From contig OZ038511.1 in the NCBI GenBank assembly GCA_964036315.1, positions 1,293,126 to 1,357,125 on the forward strand: a DNA stretch of 64,000 nucleotides, given 5' to 3'. The translations under genes were made by a program, and so were the position numbers. Under the pieces are notes generated by a model, which was not told the origin of the DNA, ran no database searches, and was given only the letters and a program-made list of their open reading frames with translations. This stretch comes from Acanthosepion esculentum (taxonomy: Eukaryota > Mollusca > Cephalopoda > Sepiida > Sepiidae). Below, piece by piece: positions 34,047 to 43,439 of the stretch. Each line of letters starts with the position of its first letter. Position 1 is the first letter of the stretch.

Positions 34047-35431
34047 ACTTTACTTCCAAAGGTTGAAATGAAAAATGAAAAGAAATTTACACATTTTTGA
34101 TGGGCAGTACTAAGCATATGTAAATTCATGAAGTGAGGAAGTGAGGGGGGAGAGAGACATGATTGAGTTAGATGTGAAATTTCTATTCTCTCAAATTTAA
34201 ATTGTTTGAGGAAATCCAGACATTGACACATTAAATCGGTTAACTTAATGGAAGTTTATATATTGATCTAGAGGGGGGAGAGGAGAAAAAGACATAAAGA
34301 GAAAAAGAGAGAAAGAAATCATGAGAGAAAGTGTCACTAACTTTCTTTGGAATGAAAGGCCTGAAATAGACGCTGCTGTTTTGCTTTACTTTGAGAGTTC
34401 ATAAATATTATAATGTTTGATATAAATTTGAATGTTTAAACAGTCTATAAGGAATTTAATTATATGTTTGTTAGCGATTTAAGTTTTTTTTAATATGAAA
34501 TAATCAATTAGAAAAATATTCATAGAATTTAGATTAAAATACTAAAATTTTATTTTAAAATATAAGTTTACTTCTAGTTGTAATTGATTATTAAGGTGAT
34601 ATCTCTATCAGATTGAATTTTATTCATGAATTTAATTTGCGATTATTTTTAGATTGGTAATTTCTCTTACTTAAAGTTTAGTTTTTAAGTTAATATGGAG
34701 TGATATTTGAAGGTAATGTTAGAGATCTTGCTCTGTCATATATTGTATACACATCCATGCAAGTTTCACATATACATACGTTCTTTTACATGTGCAGTCA
34801 CTCATACAGGTACACATGTACCGATATACACGGGTAATTTCATGTATTAAAACCTACATATATCTTTTTAAATGTTTACGCACACTTACACATATATATA
34901 TATAGGTGTGTACTTAGAATTCCCTAAAAAAATTTTTAAAATAATATTAGGTGATGACTTTAGTATTCAGTTATCAAAAATCTATTTTATCATCAATAAT
35001 GCTTATTAAAGGGTAATACATTTAAATTCAAAATTAAATTATCAATTTAAAAAATTTTCCTCCATATTGTAACGAATTTTAAACTCACAATTCCAATTGG
35101 AGAATATTAAGGGAGAAAATGGGGTAAAACATTAATAACAGACCTGCTAGTGAAACTTTCTCTCATGACTTCTTTCTCTCTTTTTCTCTTTATGTCTTTC
35201 CCCACCCCTATATCAATATATAACTTCCGTTAAGTTAACCGATTTAATGTGTCAATGTCTGGATTTCCTCAAACAATTTAAATTTGAGACAATAGAAATT
35301 TTACATCTAACTCAATCATGTCTCTCTCCCCCCTCACTTCCTCACTTCATGAATTTACATATGCTTAGTACTGCCCATCAAAAATGTATAAATTTCTTAT
35401 CATTTTTCATTTCAACCTTTGGAAGTAAAGT

Positions 35432-35481
35432 CTGATGGTCCACGGTTCTTTAAAAGGGCTGTGGTGAAATAATTTATTATA
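35432..35481 (+). ncRNA. Hammerhead-like core in right foldback arm
   Basis: Plus strand: CTGATGG (35432-35438; A9 changed to G), the same long stem II, GAAA (35466-35469), stem III TAA/TTA, then TA at the cleavage position. It keeps the cleavage site the left arm has lost and has lost the A9 the left arm keeps. Stem I is not convincing in either arm. Confidence 0.45.
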
Positions 35482-35518
35482 TGGAACATTAAAGTGGTCT
35501 GCTTTTATTTTTATTTAA

Positions 35519-35522
<4 letters not shown>

Positions 35523-35564
<42 letters not shown>
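35523..35564. repeat. (AT)n microsatellite
   Basis: Pure AT run at the right edge of the foldback element. Confidence 0.95.
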
Positions 35565-35566
<2 letters not shown>

Positions 35567-35588
35567 CTTGAGAAATAAAAAAATAAAA

Positions 35589-35789
35589 TTAATATAGAGA
35601 TTTGTAGGCCTGAGTACATTTTGCATACCAACCATTTTCTGCCTGACCCACAACTGTGCACATGTTTCTGTAGTTAACCAAATTATACATAAGAGTCACA
35701 TCAGTTCCAGGGAATATAAGAAAGCCTAGGAGAAGAGCAATAAAAACCACCCAAAATATGAATGTCAAATTAGCCTTGATTGATTCCAT
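35589..35789 (-). CDS. Unrecognised small ORF with signal anchor
   Basis: Reads 66 residues from ATG at 35789. Residues 7-27 form one strong hydrophobic segment (LTFIFWVVFIALLLGFLIF). The rest is hydrophilic, with two cysteines about 16 residues apart (NMCTVVGQ... and ..YAKCTQ) and aromatic residues. That would make a single-pass or secreted small protein with a short luminal part. Amino-acid composition is unlike the Lys/Asn/Ile-rich noise frames around it. About 75 bases upstream of the ATG on the minus strand is a T-run followed by GTCAGGGG, a plausible 3' splice acceptor, so this could be a first coding exon. I do not recognise the family. It could still be chance. Confidence 0.35.
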   Translation of the reverse strand: MESIKANLTFIFWVVFIALLLGFLIFPGTDVTLMYNLVNYRNMCTVVGQAENGWYAKCTQAYKSLY

Positions 35790-35799
35790 GTATTGTCAA

Positions 35800-36290
35800 T
35801 GAATGGCAGAATGAAGAAAAAAATCAATTCTCCCAGAATTATTCATTCCCCCTGACAAAAAAAAAAACATTAACACAAGCCTCCAGGTAAAGTTATTTAC
35901 TGCTTAACTTTCTCTACTTTTATTGTGAATAAAGTGATGCATCTTGCTCAAAAGACCTTTTTCACTGTTCATTATTCTTGGCAGCTTAATGTTATTATGA
36001 AATGTCTTCATTTCACATAAAAATTCATTCATATTCACAAATTTACTTCAGAATAGTTTAAAGTTTTTTCATATAAGCATCTTGCAAATGGAGCAACAAT
36101 TATTAAATCTTTTTTGCACATACCAAACCAGTGTAATATTTACTGAATAACATTTTTCATGTTTTCTGGTATGTCTTGGAAAGGGATATATTTATTCGAA
36201 GTAGCTAAGTGGTTTTGGCTACTGTAACTGAGTAGTACAATCTAGCAGGTAGCAGTAATTGACTGGTACTCATCGTAGTCATAGGCAATA
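35800..36290. other. Gene-free stretch
   Basis: AT-rich unique sequence between the small ORF and the CCAAT cluster. Confidence 0.5.
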
Positions 36291-36295
36291 GGTGT

Positions 36296-36385
36296 AGGCC
36301 AATAGGATAGCCAATGGCGTAGTCCAATGGGCATCCTTCTGTACCTCTACATAAGTCTGTATTTATGGCTGATACCAGCCAATCA
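36296..36385 (+). promoter_or_regulatory. Cluster of four CCAAT boxes
   Basis: CCAAT occurs on the plus strand at 36299, 36311, 36324 and 36379, with neighbouring bases fitting the NF-Y consensus (GCCAATGG at 36310, TCCAATGG at 36323). The first three are spaced 12 and 13 bp. A TATA-like ACATAAG/GTATTTATGG region follows at 36350-36367. Clustered CCAAT boxes are typical of some pol II promoters, such as histone genes. No confident gene follows, apart from the possible exon at 36715. Confidence 0.3.
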
Positions 36386-36399
36386 TATTCCTGTGAGGG

Positions 36400-36710
36400 G
36401 AAACACAGGTGTATGCATATTCATTACATAATTTTCTTAATAGAAATGAATATCCTTTCAGATTTATTCTTATAACTTCAGGACATATTCTAGTTAAGAT
36501 AAAGATTTTCCTTGGATTGGGACTTTTCTTCCTAGAAGGAATCATTCAAAAAGTTCATAATGGTGAAGTGGTGCATAAGTTGACTTCATTTTTGTGACAG
36601 AACATTAAGCAAATTTAGTCAGGTAGGTGGGTTTTAGCTGAACACTTTTATGTAACACTTTTTAAAAATTGATTCTAATGGTATCAACATTTTTTAAATT
36701 AAAATTTTAT
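36400..36710. other. Gene-free stretch
   Basis: Two small overlapping frames on opposite strands with no motif. Confidence 0.5.
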
Positions 36711-36714
36711 AGAC

Positions 36715-36832
36715 TCATCCTCAAGATTGACAAAGAACTTCTGTTCATTCCAGATGTGCCACAAGCAACTGGCACTCTGGTTATCAAGGTTTTTGAGTCA
36801 AAGTCGAGCAACAAATCAAAAGAAGATTGATT
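36715..36832 (+). CDS. Possible terminal exon of a host gene
   Basis: A TTAAAATTTTATAG acceptor-like sequence ends at 36714. It is followed by an open frame of 38 codons from 36716 to a TGA at 36830: LILKIDKELLFIPDVPQAT, GTLVIKVFESKSSNKSKED. Codon choice and composition (Asp, Pro, Val, Gly, Ser) differ from noise frames nearby, and the opposite strand is full of stops. There is no ATG, so an upstream exon would be needed. I do not recognise the protein. A piece of an old transposon ORF is the alternative. Confidence 0.3.
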
Positions 36833-36839
36833 GTAAGAA

Positions 36840-37460
36840 CTGAAGTGTTTCTAGTTTCCCTAATTTTTATTTAACTTTTTAAGGATAGGTTTGAGTTGGG
36901 TATACAAAATCTGATTTAAAGATGCACAAAATGTCTAAAACCTTAAATTTGATAGTTATGTGAGGGTCAAGTTGTAAAATTGTTATGTAATGCAATAGGT
37001 GTCTAGCAAAAACTGTTACAAGGGCAGGATGTAAATTTTTTGATTTTACTGTTGTGTACCTATTGAATGACCCCCAAATGTTTACTCTGTGGCCAAATTA
37101 TCCCAATTAACTTCTTGTTCACCCTATTTTCCTTTGAAAGGTTTTGGTGATTTTTATATCATTTTTATATTCCGCACTTAATTGTAGTTTGAAATTAAGC
37201 AGATTTTTTTTTAAATGTTGGTATGTCTACCAATTTTTTTTTCTGGTTGAATGCATGTACATGTGTTTATTCTGTTAATGATGTTTCCTATTATTTAGAT
37301 CTCATCTCCGAAAGATTAATATGGAATTGCCTATATTACATAGCTTTGCTGGGAGTAGTTTTGTCAGTGTGGGGTTCATTTTGCTGAGAATGAACTGTGC
37401 CACTTGGTATATTTGTTGCTTGATCTTTTTTGTTTACTATCATTTTTTTCCTTATGGCTT
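36840..37460. other. Gene-free AT-rich stretch
   Basis: Nothing recognised. Confidence 0.5.
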
Positions 37461-37464
37461 GTAT

Positions 37465-37520
37465 ACCTGAAGATGGCTATAGAATGGATAAGCCCAACAT
37501 TATTGGTATGGCAAAAGTGA
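37465..37520 (+). ncRNA. Degenerate hammerhead-like PLE end
   Basis: CTGAAGA (37467-37473) is followed by TGGCTATAG..GATAAGCC, which folds as a GGCT/AGCC stem, then CAAC where GAAAC would be expected. It resembles a decayed PLE terminus. The GAAA loss argues against activity. Confidence 0.3.
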
Positions 37521-37529
37521 TTTATATTG

Positions 37530-38390
37530 CTAATTTAATCAAATCTTGGATGTCTTTTCAAAATTATTGTGTGTGACTCAATAATTGTTGCCTGTTGGGA
37601 AGTATTGTCATTCCTATATTTCATCCAACAGATTCTCCAAATATAATAAAATGTTATATTTGGTAATCTTCAGGTTTTTGCTTTTGTTCTTTTTTCACTC
37701 TTCTAAATGGCAACAGTTCAACAGATGCTGTAAAATTATACTTTTATTACATGGGGTTCTATCTCTTGATTGTTTAAGAATCTATTGCATATAGTGTAGT
37801 AAGCAAAACAACAAAGGTGTGGATAGTAATCTATATGATTAACTGAATAATGAAGCTGTAATTGTCTAACATTCTTATCTACAATATGACATGTTTAGGT
37901 TGGAATATAAATCCTAATTATATTATTTTACATTACAATAGAATTTGTGGAATTTTGGGTTCACTGCAAGCACCACTTTAAGATTTGCCTTCTAAAAAGA
38001 GTCTGGAAAGGAAATTGGTGAAAGCTGGAATTATTATCTTCACAAAACTGATTTTGCTGACTTCTTTTTAGTGCAAAGTTGTTTCAAGTCATCATCAAGC
38101 TTACTCTTATTCTAGATAAGCAAATCAAGACAGAAAGCTTTGCATGTTTAATAATAATGTTTAAAGCTTGCATGATAATTCTAAGAGTTATTTAAATCTT
38201 TGAAAAGGTGAAATCTGTTTTTATGAATTTTGCTAACTGAAAGTCTTGTTTTAGTGAAATCTAATTCAGTTTGACATTTGTGTGGGCATTTTTTCTAGCT
38301 CATTGAGAGTTAATTTACAAGACACCTTATCAAGGTTAATCCTTTTTCTTTATCTCTCACTCATAACATCATGATGAAGATTATCATTAG
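37530..38390. other. Gene-free AT-rich stretch
   Basis: Nothing recognised. Confidence 0.5.
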
Positions 38391-38443
38391 TAATAGTAGT
38401 AGTAGTAATAATAATAATAATCTTTTATTATTATTATTATTAT
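38391..38443. repeat. (TAG)(TAA)n / (TTA)n inverted microsatellite
   Basis: An AAT-type run (38406-38422) is followed at once by a TTA-type run (38425-38442), so the two can fold into a hairpin. The minus-strand frame's Asn and Leu runs come from this repeat. Confidence 0.9.
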
Positions 38444-38949
38444 GTTTTATTCTTTGAAAAGTTTTCAATTCTCTTATCTTGAAACCAAGCTCAACTTGCA
38501 TTGCAACAGTTGGCCTGAGGTGTTTCAATATTACAATCACAGAACAAACACCAGAGTCAAAAAGCAAAAACAAACAAGCAAAATTCTAGTTATGTGTCAG
38601 GAAGTATAATTTTTGCATGTATTGCCCATTGCACTCTCTATTCAATTTCAATGGTAGTGATTTGTTGACTCCTGTCTATCAAATCAATAATTGCAATGAT
38701 CAATGCATAGCTTCATCACATCTTCTTGATTTCCATTCATAAATTTAGTAAAACTTTCTTTCTTTCAACCACTTTCTATACCAGGTTTATCACGCTTACC
38801 ATCTTTTGTCAAGGATTAGGAATAATATTAGCATCATTATGAGTTGTAGTACTTCTACTCTCACATTATTAATTGTACTAATTGTGTATTATTATTAGTA
38901 TTAGTTAAATTATTACTTTTATTAGATGTAAAATAATCATAATATCAGA

Positions 38950-39200
38950 CATTATTATTATTATTATTATTATTTCAACTTATTACTGAAAAATGACATT
39001 TTATCATAAATCAGAACATTTGTTTAGTTTTTAGTTTGATTTGCTAAATATTCTGTAATCATTTCTTGTTTTAATATCATTTTTTATTAATCTGTCTGAA
39101 ATATCAATATAGTGTAAAAACTATTTTGTATTAATTGTCCTTCAAGTTTTTTAGAATTATTTCCTGCAACAATAACAATAATAATAATAATAATGAGAAG
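38950..39200. repeat. Scattered (ATT)n and (AAT)n microsatellites
   Basis: ATT units at 38952-38974 and AAT units at 39169-39194; the rest is AT-rich. The 83-residue frame at 39135 has no motif beyond the Asn run. Confidence 0.8.
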
Positions 39201-39539
39201 AAGGAGAGGGTTATGGAGGATTATAAGTTGCATACATTAAAACATGTCATCATATTGTACACACGTGACTGTGATGTATGTTCCTTGTATACACTTATCA
39301 TACTGGGTATCATGATGAATATATTGAACTTTGTATATTTGTACTCCAGTGTCACTTTGTTAGCATGCTGCTCTCTCAAAAAATAATAATAATGAAAGAC
39401 TTAATGGCAAGACAAAAAAGATCATACAAGAGACAAAAAGAGCTGACTTGGAAAGCAAAATTAACGTGAAGAATTAAAAAAATCAGATGTGATTTATTGA
39501 TACTAGATGAGATTTCAAGAAATTCAATTGTTTGTCATT

Positions 39540-40720
39540 AATCCACAAAACCCTTGCACAATGCAAATTAATAACCCCCATAAAATTCCAGAATGGATCA
39601 CTGAATACATATCTCTAACCAAAAATGGGTGAAACAGATGATCCAAAAAATTATATATAAATTCATCATGTCTGTCTGGATAAACTGTATTTTGTCTTTT
39701 CTTGATGAAAACAACCTTCTTCCTCTGGAACAGAAAGTATTGATAAATAAAATGATCCTGGAAAATTGCAGGTATAAAAGGTAGAAATCTCAGCACAACT
39801 TAAACAGATTACCATAAAGCATTTGATAGTGTACCACACTCTTGGATAGTTAAGACTTTGGAAAGGTAGAACATCTCAGCAATAGTAAATTTCCTTAACA
39901 TGGGGCTCTAAAAAACCATATTATACTTAAATCTCAACAAATATCCTACCATTTCCAATCACCTGAATATCCAATGAGGAATCTTTCAAGGAAACACTCT
40001 GTCACCCCATATGTTTTGTCTGTCTTTAATCCCCCTTTCACATGATTTAAACAGTAATAACTATGGCTAAAAAATAAACACGGAAGTATTTAATCATGTA
40101 TTCTACATGGATGATCTCAAACTCTTTGCCAAAGACGACAATGAGTTGAAGAGCCTCCTCAATACTGTAAAATGTTTCAGTGAATTTAGGATTACTAAAT
40201 CTGAATGTGCTTTCATATTGACATGGCAGTTCCTGAAGATTTTAATGTACGTTTGAAGATTTAAAAAAACTGTCAAAATACAAGGATCTTGAAGTGGTTA
40301 TCTCAAAAAAATGGTACATGAGGACATCAGTAATTCTAGTTGTAGTTGGAGCCCTCAGTTTCATTGGAAGAAGTTCTGATAGATGTATTGAAGAAATCCC
40401 TGGTAGCCTATGATTTAAAGAAATACAAAAAATTCACAGATACAGCTCACACCTTATGAAGGCCTTTATCTATGTAAAATGTGTGTGATCTTGGTTTGTC
40501 TATTTTTTTTTTCAAAAATGTGCAGTAGAAAATGTCATGATGCCATTTCTGACCTTGGATCCCTGGGTCTTGAAATAAAAAAATAATCTTTAAAATTAAG
40601 CCAGAAGCACAATAAATAATCAGACATACTTAAGTCTCAAAGGAAGCTGAAATGATTACTAAAAGACCCCAGCCTTCAGAAGAACTTATTTTAATTGACT
40701 GAGATGCTGCCTGAAATTAT
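39540..40720 (+). pseudogene. R2-like LINE reverse transcriptase remnant
   Basis: Translation across frames gives KIPEWITEYISLTKNG, then FLMKTTFFLWNRK and MILENCRYKRRNLSTT-like segments, DYHKAFDSVPHSWIVKTLE (RT motif A), GIFQGNTLSPHMFCLSLIPL (motif B) and VFYMDDLKLFAKDDNELKSL. The last carries the catalytic YMDD at 40104-40115, intact. Further on DLGSLGLEIKK and a Lys-rich stretch continue to about 40720. The motif order and the FYMDDLKLFAK..NEL signature fit R2-type LINEs in molluscs. Many stops make it a pseudogene. Neither the N-terminal zinc fingers nor the C-terminal endonuclease is present here; a matching C-terminal fragment is at 28600-29075. Confidence 0.8.
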
Positions 40721-40729
40721 AAATATTAT

Positions 40730-41420
40730 TGTCACTAAATTCTAATCTATATGCTTGAAAGTGAAATAATGGCATATGTGCTCTCTCTCTCACACACACA
40801 TTTTCAGTCAAATGGTGATAGGCTAAAATGGATCCATAATCAATATGTATAATTCATCCGAAGGCAAGAATTCTTATATCAGCAAAGATAATGTAATAGT
40901 TTTGTGCAAAAGAAAAGATAGTTTTACTGATGGAACTTGAAAATATACAGACATTTGAGTCCAAGGTTTGGGAAACTAATAACACAATAAAATATTAAAC
41001 AAAATGTCCTTTAGATAATTTCTTCAGCAAGTATATCTGGATTAATAGCCAAGAATTTTGGCTGGAGTTCTGTATTAACATTCAAGCCCAAAGGACATTC
41101 CTACCCACTTTATGAGAACCACTATACTAAGCCAAGTGATAGACACAGATTTCTAATTGAAATCCACTTAAATCCAACAAGAACTGACATTTAATATTAA
41201 ACTATAATGACAGGTGTAAAGGATCTGAGAAGAGAAATAAACTAAGAGATTTCTCCACATTGCAGACACACATCAGTGTTTGGTTTCTCTAGTTTTGATA
41301 TAAAAGGATTTTTATTGGTAAACACAATATCTTTTTGTGGTTTGAGCAAATAATGGTGGCAAATTATCTAGAATTATGGCTTCTGTATTAAATCTCTAAT
41401 AAAGTCTAAAAGTTAATCTT
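40730..41420. other. Gene-free stretch
   Basis: A short CTCTCT/CACACA run at 40782-40800; otherwise AT-rich unique sequence. Confidence 0.5.
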
Positions 41421-41423
41421 TTC

Positions 41424-41426
<3 letters not shown>

Positions 41427-41487
<61 letters not shown>

Positions 41488-41507
41488 TGTTTCTAGTGTT
41501 CTCCCTC

Positions 41508-41551
<44 letters not shown>

Positions 41552-41571
41552 TGTTTCTAGTGTTCTCCCTC

Positions 41572-41625
<54 letters not shown>
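41427..41625. repeat. (AT)n arrays with 64-bp tandem duplication
   Basis: Three AT runs are separated by two identical spacers, CCCTTTGTTTCTAGTG followed by TTCTCCCTCTCG, at 41483-41510 and 41547-41574. The unit (spacer plus AT run) is 64 bp and is duplicated once. The Tyr-Ile frame through it is not a gene. Confidence 0.95.
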
Positions 41626-41626
<1 letters not shown>

Positions 41627-41784
41627 CTACACACATTTCGGAAAACCTTCGGTTTCTTGATTTGCCAATGATCAAATCAATATCGAAGGAAAAAAGGTTT
41701 TAAAAAAAGAAAGAGCTATGAACATGAATGTATGTCGAAAATAATCATACAACATACAAAGAAAAAACCCCGATACGAGTTTGA

Positions 41785-41945
41785 CTATATATATATATAT
41801 ATATAAATATAAAAGTGAACATAGAAGTCAACACTTAGAGGCGACAGTCTGTTTCATGCTTGATGCAATTTATATTTACACACGCTCTATCTCTGATATT
41901 GAGCACTTTATCCCATAAATATAGCACATCTTAAGACTATATTTC
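41785..41945 (-). repeat. Ribozyme-family repeat with inverted junction
   Basis: 41805-41866 matches the hammerhead part of 33696-33755 in the same (minus) orientation, including the GAAA box and the GTC cleavage site. It stops before the CTGANGA box, so the ribozyme is cut in half. From about 41868 the tail (TTTACACACGCTCTATCTCT, GATATTGAGCACTTTATCCC) follows in the opposite orientation to the 33640 copy. The two halves are thus joined head to head. It starts at an (AT)n run. Confidence 0.7.
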
Positions 41946-41948
41946 TTT

Positions 41949-42080
41949 TAAGACATTTTTATGTTTATACATTCTTTTTATAGTTACAAATATTTAAGTA
42001 AATGCTCTGTTTTATAATAAACAGTATTAAACAACATTTACCGGCCTGAATATCCGAGAAATTTTCATAGAAAATTTTCA
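41949..42080 (-). mobile_element. SINE-like body downstream of the tRNA head
   Basis: Continues from the tRNA 3' end: GAAAATTTTCTATGAAAATT, CTCGGATATTCAGGCCGGTA, AATGTTGTTTAATACTG and TATTTGTAACTATAAAAAG. The same body is repeated at 42309-42393 (same orientation as read on the plus strand, partial) and in inverse at 42394-42574. There its homology starts with GGAGGACGAAAATTTT, exactly at the tRNA acceptor end. A tRNA head plus a shared body is the layout of a SINE. Confidence 0.6.
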
Positions 42081-42162
42081 TCCTCTGACAGGAATCGAAC
42101 CTGTATCCTATACGGAACCGTCATATAGCCTGATGTGCCTTAACCGTTTCGGCCACAGAGGA
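42081..42162 (-). tRNA. Class II (Ser/Leu-type) tRNA-like gene, anticodon CTA
   Basis: 82 nt that fold as a tRNA: acceptor TCCTCTG/CAGAGGA (7 bp), U8 and G9, D-stem GCC/GGC with a GAAACGGTTAA loop, and anticodon stem CATCA/TGACG (one A-C mismatch). A 14-nt variable arm with TCC/GGA follows, and then T-arm ACAGG/CCTGT with TTCGATT. A-box (TGGCCGAAACGG) and B-box (GGTTCGATTCC) are good pol III promoters. The long variable arm and GTGGCCGA..GGTTAAGGC resemble tRNA-Ser. The anticodon loop reads GGCTATA: position 33 is G instead of the universal U, and the anticodon is CTA (42126-42128). It most likely heads a SINE and is not a working decoder. Confidence 0.65.
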
Positions 42163-42265
42163 GCATTCAGTTAGCAAGGTCGATGTTACTGTCTTTAAAC
42201 TTTAATCTTCCACGAATCTCTCACGTACATTCATATCTGCTCATGATGTATCAAATGTAAACAAA

Positions 42266-42574
42266 TGACGTCACACATTATGAAATGGACAAAGTCCGAC
42301 AATTATTTTAAGACATTTTTGTTTATACATCCTTTTTATAGATACAAATATTTAAGTAAATGCTCTGTTTTATAATAAACAGTATTAAACAACGGAGGAC
42401 GAAAATTTTTTATGAAAATTTCTCGGACATTCAGGCCGGTAAATGTTGTTTAATACTATTTATTATAAAACAGAGCATTTACTTAAATATTTGTATCTAT
42501 AAAAAGAATGTATAAACATAAAAATGTCTTAAAATAATTGTTGGACTTTGTCCATTTCATAATGTGTGATGTCA
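42266..42574. repeat. Long palindrome, ~128-bp arms
   Basis: 42266-42393 (ATGACGTCACACATTATGAA ... GTATTAAACAAC) is inverted at 42446-42574 (GTTGTTTAATACTATT ... TTCATAATGTGTGATGTCAT) with few mismatches. The 52-nt centre contains part of the SINE-like body (TTCTCGGACATTCAGGCC). It abuts an (AT)n tract on the right. Overlap with the SINE body suggests two copies inserted head to head. Confidence 0.9.
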
Positions 42575-42599
42575 TATATATATATTATATATATACAAA

Positions 42600-43390
42600 A
42601 ATAATCAGTAATGTTTAATATTAATTTTTATTAAAATTGTTATTATTTGTTGTTTACAACTTTATAGGAAATCAATATTTCATCAGAAACAAAACAACTG
42701 TGATAAATGTTATTTTTAATTCAAACACTGTAAACAAACATGGAAATATTAACTAAATTAAAGTCTTGATTGTTAATCAGGTACTGAATATTTACAAGCA
42801 TGCTTTTCAGAGTTGCTTTCATCCTTTATATTATAAAATAGTTTGATAACATTTTTACACATATTCATATCCTAAAATTCAAGATAAAAGAAAAATATAA
42901 TCACACCATGTTTTCAGTTGAAAGTACTTTTTCTTCACTTATAATTTTTTTATATTATTTATCATTAAAGCAATTGGTGTCATGGTTATACTGATAAATT
43001 ATGATTTATTAGCAAGTTGGATACTTAAGTACTCACTTACTTGTGGCCCTGTGTCAAATCTAAGCAGTAAATAATTCCTTATCATTAATCATTCTAATTA
43101 TTTATAGTAAAGGAGGTTAATAATATTGCATCACAATGAGCCATGGAAGAAACGTTTATTGTCAGGTTGTATTTCCTCAAATTATCGACATTATTATATC
43201 CATGATATAATAACACCTTAATAAATGGATTAAATGGAATAGCTGAAAGAAAAGAAATGACAAATCTGATTTGTTCTCAGAGAGAGTTTTACACTGCTAA
43301 GCCATATGGAAAATTATATATACATATTTATATGTGTTCCATGCAGAAAAACTATAACAAATGTTTAGATAAGCAGTGTGAAAAGGAATG
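42600..43390. other. Gene-free AT-rich stretch
   Basis: Nothing recognised. Confidence 0.5.
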
Positions 43391-43439
43391 AATAGATAGG
43401 ATTTTACATGTAATAAATCCCAAAAGGAATTGGAGCTTA

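Larger units (their letters stand above)
33890..35520. mobile_element. Foldback element with ~375-bp inverted arms
   Basis: 33968-34345 and 35148-35520 are long reverse complements with scattered mismatches, e.g. TTAAATCGGTTAACTTAA against TTAAGTTAACCGATTTAA. The 800-bp centre (34346-35147) is AT-rich with no ORF, and each arm carries a hammerhead-like block. The 62-residue frames at 34043-34231 (minus) and 35247-35435 (plus) are the same arm read twice and are not genes. It ends in an (AT)n run on the right and starts just after one on the left. A non-autonomous PLE with inverted terminal repeats is my best reading; a foldback DNA transposon is the alternative. Confidence 0.8.

Noticed and set aside
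34043..34231. 62-residue ORF that appears nearly identically at 35247-35435 on the other strand
   Set aside because: The identity comes from the two arms of the foldback element, not from a duplicated gene. It has no motif, and the arm's ribozyme-like block overlaps its flank.
42126..42128. CTA anticodon read as a natural amber suppressor
   Set aside because: Position 33 is G instead of U, the stem has a mismatch, and the gene heads a repeated body. A SINE head is a simpler reading.
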